From positions 1,107,600 to 1,171,599 of the forward strand of contig NC_051115.1 of assembly GCF_014839805.1 (NCBI RefSeq): DNA of 64,000 nt. Direction: 5' to 3'. Positions 20,401 to 32,400 of the stretch are shown one piece after another. Below the pieces are notes generated by a model that did not search any database, was not told the DNA's origin, and saw only the letters and a list, made by a program, of their open reading frames with translations. The position numbers and the translations under genes are program-made. Each line of letters starts with the position of its first letter. Position 1 is the first letter of the stretch. The stretch is from Manduca sexta (taxonomy: Eukaryota > Arthropoda > Insecta > Lepidoptera > Sphingidae).

Positions 20401-23400
20401 ATAATCCCGATTTTAGATTTATGTTTTTTTGATCACGCTGTTTCTTAGCGCGCTTAACTGAAGTGAATGAACTACGTCACAGCTGATGATATTATTACCG
20501 AACCTATAGGGTTCAGAAGGTCAGCTCACAAATGAACTCCCAATACGTTCACTGACTTGGTTGCAGCAGTTCATTGAGTCAATAATTAATTACTACAAAA
20601 AATATTTCGTCAATTATTAACGTTATTTTCGTTAATAAAATAGTTTTCTTACCAAAAAAGTTACCTACATAATTACTAAAGTTACAAGATTTAAATCTAT
20701 TGGTATCGTATTTTTTAGATTCTACATGATATTCCGACATTTATTTTAATTCCAACATTAATATTTCGGTTTGTAATAATATCTAAAAGAAGACTACGTA
20801 GACATTACCGAACGTCATATTATGCTTTCTGTACCATTTCTTTGCTAGATAGACACTATGGCAATGCGTCCGAGTCTTTGACCGAGTCCGAAGAGCGCGC
20901 GATTATTCAATACAATAGTCGTACTCTTTCTCGCCTAAACTCGCAGTGTTGTCAGTATAAACTTTTTTTATTACATGATGTTCTAACAGATTTAACACAC
21001 AATTGTATTACAAAATAAAATAAGTAATGATTTATGATGAAATGATTAATGAAAAGTCTACCTAATTAAAATAATACACAGCAATATTATAGTATTTTTG
21101 AAACATTATTTTAAGTAATAAAGTATAACAGAGATTTTGGATTCAGTCATTCATTTTCAATAGACATACAGGGTATAAAATAAACAAGATATTGCATAAT
21201 AGGGTAATAATAAAAAAAAGTTTGGTAACACTGCGAGGGCACGTGTTAGTTGTAAAACACTGGCTCGCCAAATATCGTGTACCTCCAGACTAGTGTTGCC
21301 AGGGTCAATTTGTTTAAAATCAAGAAGGTAAATCAAATCGAGATTTAGGGTTGTAGATCGGGACATAAAAAAAGCAAGTATTTTTTTAAATTTTAAGTTT
21401 TATGTATTGCGTTTTACAAAAAATATCTCTGCGAGTCATGCTAAAGTTGCGTTTTAATTTGGATTTCTGTTTTAACATCAAAGCACAGATCGCCGGGTAG
21501 TCGCATCTCTAAGCAAGAGAATAAAACAAAACTGTACCTTCAGCGCTAGTGAGATGATACGTGCTATTTTGATTGCATTGTCGCACTCAACACAGTGATG
21601 AATGCGTAGTTTATTTTTCATAATACTTAATGGTTTTAATAAGTTTATTGGTGCAAAACGGGTCACGTCCCCAGAACTCTGAAAATCGGGACGTCCCGCG
21701 CAAATCGGGACATCAGGCAACACTACTCCAGACCCTTGCCGCTACTTTGTGGAATTCGCTAAACTCGTGTGTCGCGTGTTGGTCGGTCGAGCACAAAGAA
21801 ATTTAAAGAGGTCTCCTAAATGCGACCTTAACACGTATAAAATAGAGTCTATTTTTAGAAATATTTTTTGTCATTTTGAATATTTTACGATCTCGAAGTT
21901 GCATCGTTGACGCGTACGCGAAACTGAACTAATCACAATCTATTGATTATGTTTCTATCGAAGGCTGTCATTACGATTTTAATGTGGATTTATGAATTTG
22001 CGATAGGTACTGAATGGAATAATCCAATATCATTTTGTCTGACCCGGGATTCGATCCTGTGACCTTAGCAAAGCATCCGTACTATAATACAACTGCGGCA
22101 CCGAGGTAGTCACAAATTAACTGTATTAAAAATACTTTGAAGTATGAAACAACTTTTAAAGAAACAAGCAATCTACTAATCATCATTAGGTATTGGTAAA
22201 CGCATTTACTATTTTGAAAACATGATAAGATACCTATTGGGACGCCGCGCCGCGCCGTGACGCATCCCGTCGCTCGACATTTTTACCTCAAACTATCACA
22301 TTACGTAATTATTATCAAGATTGTAACTTCGTTATTAATTATTCGTGTGAATTGCCAGACTTGCAGAATGATATTTTATTGTTATGAATGTTATAAATCT
22401 AACCGTTGAACGTATTTATTATACCTACTTATCTACTAAAATGGATGAACTACCTACATTAGAATGTGTGAGTTTTGATTTAAAAGAATGAAACCACTTT
22501 AAAATTACAGAAATAATGTGTTATGTGTACCCAACTTATGCAGTTATGGTTGTTTGATTTGTGTCGTTTGCTTATGATGATAGTTTGGGCATAGAAAATA
22601 TTGTTCTAATGAAATGTGATGATGTTGTTGATGTTTATGTTGGCGTTGGATGTCCACCTGCAAGGTGGACAGACGACTTGATAAACGTCGCGGGAACACA
22701 TTGGATGCAGGCAGCTTTCGACAGGTCCGTCTGGAAATCTTTAGGGGAGGCTTATAGGCTTTAGTCTACTGTTGAACATAGGTTCAACAGTAGACTTTAT
22801 GTGGCTGATGATGATAATGATGTTTAGGTATGTGTCTTTTTATAACGTCGGCGTAGCGTCGTCGCTGCTGGTCTAATTGTTGATTGAGTGATGTGGCACG
22901 ACACAAAACCCTAGGTAGTTAAAGCGGCGACATCAGCTGTTCGGTTGCGGCGCGGCGCGCGCGGTGCGACGAACTACCCTTGCGCTCCGAGTGTGTGCAT
23001 CACTTGTTCGTGTGCGTGAGCATAATATTATCAATGACTGTGTGCGATGTTGCCGCTCCGACGAATTCTAGTATAGTAGTAGTGGCAAAAGGGTGTGTAA
23101 AAATAAAATGACTATTATAATATTTATTTTGTTTGAAAATTTTACTTTTTTGTTTTTGACCTTAGGTTAGAGTAACTTATAGTAAACTGCTTCTTTCAAG
23201 ATGACTTTCTCGCAGTTAAATTTAAGTCTAGGGTTACAAAATGACCCTGTATATAAAAATGAATCCCTATGTCTCTTGGTTACGCCATCACGCGTGAACG
23301 GCTGGACCGATTTCAATATTTTTTTTGTTATGTTTGTTAATGTCAGGAGAAGGTTGTTATGAAAGAAAAAATTGCGTGGAAAATTAGAAAATTTAAGAAA

Positions 23401-26400
23401 ACTTAACGAAAATATTAATTTATATAACTGTCGATTGTGTGAAATAACTGTCAGCGATTGACAGAACGCGCGCTGCAAATTCATAGTTAAGACGGGACAA
23501 CGTCTGTCGGGTGAACTAGTTATTGCATATTTATTCAGTGACTTATATTTGCACCCCCCTCCCGTTACCCATGAACCAGGGCAACTCCTTTTTTATGCCA
23601 CCGTGCAACACCTAAACACTAAATAACAAACAGGCACACCCACAACTTCGACAATTTCGAATGTAAAGACTGCAAGAAGAGGTTCAAGAACTCGCGGAGT
23701 CTCGGTAAACACGCGCGCATGCAGCACGTGGCGCCGACGAGCACCGAGCTCGCCTACTGCGTGCCGTGCGACAAACAGTTCACCACGCGAGGGCTGTATT
23801 ATCAACACCTGAGCAGAAGCAGCAAGCACGCCGCTGAACGGACTGTTAAGTGAGTCTCTATACTCGTAAGCGAGTCTTTTTCTCGTGAGTCTTTTTCTCG
23901 TAGTCGAGTCTTTATTCTCGTAGGCGAGTCTTTTCTCGTAGTCGAGTCTTTTTCTCGTAGGCGAATCTTTTCTTGTAGCCGTATCATTTTTCTCGCAACC
24001 GAGTCTTTTCTCGTAGGCGGGTCTTTTTTATTGGACATTTAGCACTCTTAGAGTCTTCGTAAAACGTATGGATACAGCATGTGACGCCAACGAGCACCAA
24101 GCTCGACGTTATAAAATATCATGTACAATCAGCTACAAATGTAGCTTAATAAGTCTAAATTTACTCTTTTACAAATTATCTTCAATCGCAATATTTTTTA
24201 TATCAAATAAAGTAAACCCAAAGTTTATATTAATGAAGAAAAAACTATTGTTGATGAAGACTCAAAACTTTAAGGCGATTTGAAGTTTTGAATTTGTTCA
24301 GTTACCTTTGTCCTCAACAGTACGTAATGTTATCAAACATGCAACTTTATTCCGCTGTATTAAGTGCCTTTTCCCTTAGAAATAATGTATTGAAATATTA
24401 GTTCCAGCAAGCCGAAAGTACAGTGTCCAGAATGCAGCAACGTATACTCGCGCAAGGTCTACATGATGAATCATTACAGGCATGTTCATGTGAAGAGAAC
24501 AAATTATTACTGTTCGATTTGTGACAAGGTAAGACTGTTTTATACACACACGCACACACACACGCAAACGCAAACGCACACACATATACACACACACACG
24601 CACACATAAATACTGCTTTACTGGTAGTAGGACATGTGACAAGGTAAGTGTGTTTTACACACACATAAACACGCTTTACTAGTGGTAGGTGTCTCATATG
24701 TGAGAGTCCGCCTGGGTAGATACCACCGCAATGTCTATTTCTGTCAGCAGTGTGTAGTCACTGTTGTGTTACGGTTTGAACATTGTAGCCAGTGTAACTG
24801 CAGGACATAATACTTAACATCTCATATCTCAGACGAGCGCAGTGGAATACCAAACAATACTTTGTAATTCAAGGTGTTGGTGTTTCTACTGTTTATGGGC
24901 GGTCATATCGCTTACCATCAGGCGAATGGCAGGCTCGGCTCGTCATTTTAATGAAAAAAAATGCCCCCACGGCGGTATCACTATGCAGTTGTTAACAATT
25001 TGTGCCACATTAATTTGTGACAGAGGCGGCCTAAGACGGAGGCAAACTAAGCCACCAACGCCCGGAGCCTCATATTTACAGGGGCCTAGCGCAGTGCCTT
25101 GAAGGAACGTTTTTTACGATCTTATCGAAGCAACTGATAAAACTGAGGATTATTTTTTGTTCAGCCCGGGGCCACTGCGCTCGCCATCCTGAGACATGAG
25201 ATGTTAAGTCTTATATCCAGTAGTTACACTGGATACAATGTTCAAACCGGAACACAACAGTGACTACAGACTGCTTGACAGAAATAGACATTGCGGTGGT
25301 ACCTACCCAGGCGGACCCTCACATATGAGACCTACGACCAGTAAATAATAAAACAATGTTTCTTTTCAGTATTTCCTGAACAACACTAGGTATAAAGGCC
25401 ATATGAGGTCTAATCACGAAGGTGGTACTAAAGTGAAGAACAAATTGTGTACAGTTTGTGGAAAGGGGTTTACGGTGAGTAACTATAATATCAGCTCTTG
25501 TTCCGTACCCAAGATGTCTTCCTACAACCTTTAATAAAAAACAAAAAAAAATTATGAATTTCCTAAGCATGCTCTATGACGAGAAAAAGATAAAATTATT
25601 TCTGGTGGTAGGTCTCATATGTGAGGGTCCGCCTGGGTAGGAACCACCGCAATGTTTATTTCTGTCAGCAGTGTGTAGTCACTGTTGTGTTACGGTTTGA
25701 ACATTGTAGCCAGTGTAACTACTGGACATAACAATTAATATCTCATGTGTCAAGATGGCTAGCGCAGTAGAATACAAGCAATACTTTGTAATTAAAGGTG
25801 TTGGTGTTTCTACTGTTTATCGGTCGTATCGCTTATATCAGGCGAACGGCAAGCTCGTCTCGTCATTCAAGCAGCAATAAAAAAATAATTATAGAATATG
25901 TTATGGGGAATGATAGTTCGTCTTGAAATAAAGTTTATTTGAATTTGAATTTACAAAAATTGTGCATTGTGTTCGTGACCGTTGTTGGCTGCTAAAGAGA
26001 ACGCTGCGGCGGGGGTTCCCGGCCGTTCCTCACACCCGACGCGCCGACGCTCAGTTCCATTGGCCATCACCGGTCCGCCAATCTTGCGTGCGCGTCGGCT
26101 CAACCGACGCCCGCGAAGCGACGGTGATTCGTCGTTTCAAATTGCCGCGTCGACTGCAAGGTCGTCGGTGCGGCCCGTTGATTGACGCGTCACGGCGCAG
26201 CCCGCGGTGCGGCAGAACAGCGGGCCGCATAGAGCTTATTAAACTACGGCGCCAACATGCCCCCCGCCTTGGAAGGACCCTCTTCCAATGTTGAGTCCTG
26301 CAGGGGGCATATTGTAGAGAACGAGCGCCGTACAATTCCTGACGCGGTCTTTATGACGGCTGTCCTGCTCACGCCGTCTTTGCCTGGAACAGTATACAAA

Positions 26401-29400
26401 ATCCGCCCGAAACTCCATTTGAGGGGCGGAATGTTATCTTGTTTTAAAACGACAAGTGTGTTAGGTTTCAAGTCGGGTTTCTTCGTTTTCCATTTAGTTC
26501 GAATTTGCATTTCCGAAATGTATTCACGCACCCATCGTGCCCAGAAATGTTGCCGAGTTTTTTCGATTCGTTGATAACGGTTGAGATTCAATGTCGGAGT
26601 GTCTATGTAATCTGCCACAGCTGGTGCGGTGACTGGTCGTCCAATCAAAAAATGGCCAGGACTCAACGGCTCAAAGTCGGATGGGTCTGAGGACATTGGA
26701 CTTAAAGGACGAGAATTAAGGATTGCTTCAATTTGTGATAATAATGTGGTTAACTCTTCGAAAGTTAAATGCGAATTGCCTAATGATCGCAGCAGGTGAT
26801 GTTTGCATGACTTCACACCAGCCTCCCAGAGGCCACCAAAATGGGGTGAATATGGAGGAATAAATTTAAAATTAATATTTTGAGTAGTTGCGTATTCAAC
26901 GATATCAGCTGAGCAGGTTGATATGAATTTAGTGAATTCTGTCATTAAACCTACAAAATTTCTACCATTGTCTGAGTATATATCAGAGGGCTTACCCCGA
27001 CGTGAAATGAATCGTTTTAAAGCTAATAAATAAGCGTCTGTGGAAAGGTCACTGACCAGCTCTAGATGAACAGCCCGAGTTACAAAACAAACAAATAGAC
27101 ATATGTAACCCTTGATAAGCTTAGCACCCCTACCTTTGCGATTCAATATAAGAACTGGCCCAGCATAATCAACACCGCAGCGCAAAAATGGAAAACTGGG
27201 TGTGATTCTATCCTTTGGCAGATTGCCCATTATAGGAGTGAGTGTTTTACCTCTAAATCTACGACAGGTGACACATTCATGTACAATTTTCCTTGCCAGG
27301 TTTCTGCCTGCAACCGGCCAGTATGAATCACGCACGTTGTACAGAAGTGCCTGCGGCCCTGCATGCTTCAACCGTTGATGCTCAAAGCGAAACAAAAGCA
27401 CTGTAAACCAATGTTTGGAAGAAATTAAAATAGGATGTTTTTTATCATACATAAACTCAAGCGAGTTGGCTAAACGACCACCTACTCGCAGTATCTTGTT
27501 TTCATCAACGAACAAGTTTAAATTTGACAAATTGCCTTTTACCCTGTTTACATTATTTGTGTTGGTATTCAATTTCGAAGTAAGTTCAGTACCAAATGAT
27601 TCTAATTGCGATAATCGAGCTAGCATTAATTCAGAGTTTCTTAGTTCGGCGACAGAGATGGCGCCACTGAGACGGTTGTTCTTGTGGCGTGTATTGAATA
27701 TAAAACGAAGTACATAGACAGCAGCACGTCTCATACGATTGTATTGTGAAAATCTAGAGAAAGGAAACAGAGACTGTGGTAATTTCACATTGGCATTTAA
27801 TGAAATTGTTGCTTTTGATTTAAGCTCTGGTAAATTTTCACTCTGACATAATTGAGAATTATTATATTCATAATTATTATCCATGTTAGGCTCACTTAAA
27901 AATGATGGACCATGCAACCAATGGTTAGAAGTTAAGTACTCAATTCGCGTTCCGCGAGAAACTATGTCGGCAGGATTGTCGGTGGTACGAACATGACGCC
28001 ATGGATGTTCCTTTGTAATTTCATGAATTTCAGCAACTCTATTTTGAACAAATGTCTTTAATAAATTAGGGGTCATACGCAACCATCCTAATACTATTGT
28101 GGAGTCACACCAAAATACTACATTTCGAAATTCGGTGTGTAATGATTCGCGTACCTTGTCATAAAGTCTAGCCCCGAGTAAGGCCCCACACAATTCTAGT
28201 CTAGGTATACTCACTGGTTTTAAAGGAGCAACCTTGCTTTTAGAACATAGTAAATTGCATGATACAGTTGAATCGGTGTTAACGGTGCGTACATAGACAC
28301 ATGCGCCGTATGCCGCTTCTGAAGCGTCTGTAAATATATGCAATTCAATATAACTGGGATTAGAACTTACTACATGTCGTGGTATCTTTATGGTGTTTAG
28401 CATAGGCAAAGAACTAGCAAACCTATGCCATACTTGAGTAACATCATTGGGTAACTCGTCATCCCAATCTAACTTTAGTAACCATAATTTCTGAAGCATT
28501 ATCTTGGCAGTAATAATCAACGGGCTAAGTAGGCCTAGTGGATCAAAAATTTGTGATATTATGGATATAATGTAGCGCTTTGTAATCTTTTGCTCAGTGT
28601 TAATATAATGTGAATTAAAATAGAACTCATCACTTGAGTTATGCCAACCTATACCTAAGGTTTTTGCATTGACATTTTCGCCTAATGTTAATGATTTCAA
28701 ATGACTTGATAAGTCTAAATCTACTTCTGTTGTATTGCAATCAAAATTGTACATCCACTTGCGTAGTGGAAAACAACCAGACTGTAGTAGCTTAGAAATT
28801 GCCAAACAATTATTTAACAAAGTTTCTTTGTTATCATGTCCCGTGATCATGTCGTCTACATAAAAATCCTGATTTATGACGCGCTTAATTTCAGGATCTT
28901 TATTTTCGCATGCGAGCTGCTTTAGACATCTACAGGGGCCTTATTCTCTATCCCGCACGTTATTTTGACAGTGTGTAACAAGCACGTAACACAACGCATC
29001 ATGTTTAGGACTATAGAAATTTGGCTTACAGAATACCATTCCACACACATTTCTCGAAGATAACATGACACGGCCGCGTTACGCGTTTACACTATCATAC
29101 AGAATAAGGGCCCTTCTAAGAAACGGCGCGGACGCGGTTCCGTAAGTGACTGTATTTAAACGATAAATGTTTAACGGCTCTGATGAATGATTTCGCCATA
29201 AAATAAGTTGCAGGTCGCGTTGATCGTTATCAACTAAACACTGCCGGTACATTTTCTCGACATCTGCGCAAGCAACGTACTTGTGTTGTCGAAAACGTAT
29301 TAAAATGGATACTAAATCTCCCTGAATGGGTGGTCCTACCATTTGCAAGTCATTCAATGAGATGCCGGTGCTGGAAGGACAACTGGCATCAAATACTACA

Positions 29401-32400
29401 CGCAGCTTAGTGGTGGTACTGTGTTCGCGTAATACGCCGTGATGCGGCATGAAATAATGATCATTTCCGTATTTCTCTACACGAGTCATGTGCCCTAGAC
29501 TAATGTATTCGTTTATGAATTCTGTGTACAATTTTTTGTAATTAGGATCGCGCTCTAAACGTTTTTCTAATGATAAAAAACGTTTCTTAGCTGTGCAAAA
29601 TGTTTCGCCTAACTTGTCAGCTGATAATTTTAAAGGAATACGTACAGAGAACCTTCCATCATCACCACGCGTTGTAGTTTTGACGTAAAGCTCCTCGCAC
29701 GCACGTTCCTCTGGAGTAAACTTATCAGCACCTGACCTGGGAAGCTCCTCCAGCTCCCAAAATTGTCTTAAATGTGTTTCAATGGACTGTGAAAAGTTAC
29801 AATTTATGTGATTATTTTGTAAATAATTTTTTACTGGGCCTGATATAATCCAGCCTAGATGTGTGTCTTGTAAGATGGGACCGCTGGACAATCTTATCCT
29901 ATCAGTTTTTAATAGGTCCCAGAATAAGTCTGCGCCTAACAATAAGTCTATCTTGTGACATTTATAGAATTCTGGATTGGCCAACTGAATATTGTTGGGT
30001 ATGTCAATAGACCGTGCACATGTAATTGCTGGTAGTGTAGATGTAATGTTGGGCAGAACAAAACATTGTATTTGTGTGGAGAATTGATGATTGTGTGATT
30101 TGAATTTTATTTGACAGGACTGTGTTGAGTGTATCACCGAGTTCCCAACTCCTCTAATTTCTTGAGTGGACTGTATTAATGGTATATTAAGTTTGTTGCA
30201 TAAAGATTGTGTGATGAAAGAGCGCTGACTGCCACTATCGAGTAAGGCATGCGCTTTGTAGTAAATGTTTTGTGAATCAGCTACACTTATTTCTGCTATT
30301 GACAGCAAAACTGGTTGGTTGCTGGATGAATATGTAGTGTGTTTATCATATTCAATGTGTGCCTTGTTGGCTTGTATTGTTTGTATAGAATTGTCAGTAT
30401 TGTGTGTGTCTGTAACTTGTGAAAATGTGGCAGCAGGTTGCTTTAAATGATTGGAAACAGATTGTGTAGACTCATCGCTATTGTGTACTAGTGTGTTGTG
30501 TTTCTTGTTGCATAGCCTACATGACCCAAGTTTGCAGTTGTTGACAGTGTACCCGGAGCGCAGACAGTTAATACATAAATTGTTTTTCTTAATTAATGAC
30601 AACTTTGATTCTAAATTTAAATTATGAAATTTTTGGCAAGAATAAATAGGATGATTAGAGTTGCATGCTAAACAAAGTTTCTTGTGTTGATTATAACTGC
30701 AATACTGCTGCGGCTTGGTGTTTGTAACATGAGCATGAATTTTATTGTTATTGTGCATAATAACTTTATAATTGCTCTGCTTACCATGAGAAAGCTGTAA
30801 TGATTCTAACATGTCTGCTCTGTTTTTTAAGAAATTAATTAAATCTTGAATATTTAATTTTGAGTCACTTTTACTAGACAATAAATCACCTTTTTTCTGC
30901 TCCCACTCACGTTCAGTGGTTATGTCAAGCTTAGAAACAATTAAATATATTAATAGAGTATCCCAGTGTTCTGTGGGCTCACCTAATATGCTTAAGGCGC
31001 GTAAATTTTTGAGAACATTGTCAATGAGTGTTTTAATTAAGACGGGTGACTCTTTGTTCAATACATTCATAGTAAATAGTGATTTTACATGACTCTGTGT
31101 AAGTAACCTGCTATTGTTAAATCGGTTCAATAGTAACTCCCAGGCAACATTGTAGTTGTCACTAGAAAACTGTACTGAATTGATAACTAATGCTGCACTG
31201 CCCTTTAATGATGATCTAAGATAATGGAACTTTTGAATGTCGCTAATATCTTTGGAACTGTGAACTAGAGACACGAATGTATCGCGGTACTCGAGCCAGT
31301 CCTCACATGAACCATCAAAGGTAGGCGTGCGAATTGTGGGCATTTTGATGTGTGAGTTTGTGTGCTTGGTATTGTTACCCTCGTCATGATTAATAATGGG
31401 TTCACTTTTAAAATTGTACGCACATTCGGCTATAGCTACGGTATTGTAATAAATGTCTTCAAATGACTCCCTAAGTGTTAGCTGTTCATCTATGTCTGAT
31501 TCAGGTGCACATTCCTCTATCCTAGACTGAACAGAGTTGAATTCACAAAATAAGTTCGCGGCACCTTGAATACGCAACTTTAGGTCCTCGCGCTTTTGAT
31601 CCGTTAATGCGACACTTGAGTCTAATGAGTTTACGAATTTAGTGAATTTAGTCAACCTGCCCTTTAGAACACCACGCTTTCTAATGAGTTCCCGGGGTAT
31701 GGCGTCATAAGTATCAGTAGATTTTTGGGGTGATTCACCGGACAATACCATTGTGGCGGCCTAAGTAAGGATAATGCAAAGTTCTTACAGTGAGCGAGTT
31801 GATAATTCCTGGTTGCGTCTCACGATGCGCACTCGTAGCTCAGCAAACACACCGCGTCTCGAGCTGCCTCGCGATGTGTACGCGTAGTTCAGCAAACACA
31901 CCGCGCCTCGAGCTGCTGCTGCGATCACTCGGCAACCCGAACCCGGAAATACCGCTGGAATCAATTTAATTGTTGCGATTAGTATGAAGCAAAGCTGATC
32001 GGGTATAGGTGATGGGATGGGTGGCCGGCCGTATGTATGGCTGTGAAGGTGATCGGGCGGCTCGATGACGGCTTTTTGATACTTGGCAGTCTTGTTTCTT
32101 GAATTGTTCGGTTCGACGACGGTTCTTGCGATTAATAATGTTCGGCTCGAAGGTCCAGCATGTTATGGGGAATGATAGTTCGTCTTGAAATAAAGTTTAT
32201 TTGAATTTGAATTTACAAAAATTGTGCATTGTGTTCGTGACCGTTGTTGGCTGCTAAAGAGAACGCTGCGGCGGGGGTTCCCGGCCGTTCCTCACACCCG
32301 ACGCGCCGACGCTCAGTTCCATTGGCCATCACCGGTCCGCCAATCTTGCGTGCGCGTCGGCTCAACCGACGCCCGCGAAGCGACGGTGATTCGTCGTTTC

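Larger units (their letters stand above)
20297..23251. mobile_element. Possible 2.95-kb element with TACAGGGTCATTT ends
   Basis: TACAGGGTCATTTCGACATT at the left and AAAATGACCCTGTA at the right form inverted ends, with TATA on both outer sides. Left and right halves match the left and right halves of the smaller repeat at 50840-51233. The interior contains an hAT MITE and a LINE tail but no recognisable transposase. Two independent fragments are also possible. Confidence 0.4.

Noticed and set aside
23802..24038. Minus-strand frame rich in REKDS repeats
   Set aside because: It is the translation of the donor-adjacent minisatellite and overlaps a coding exon on the other strand.
24376..24697. 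Minus-strand Cys/Val-rich frames
   Set aside because: Caused by the CA/CGCA microsatellite and antisense to an exon of gene 2.
25962..26294. Arg-rich frames within the left LTR
   Set aside because: The same frames occur in the right LTR; they reflect LTR sequence, not genes.
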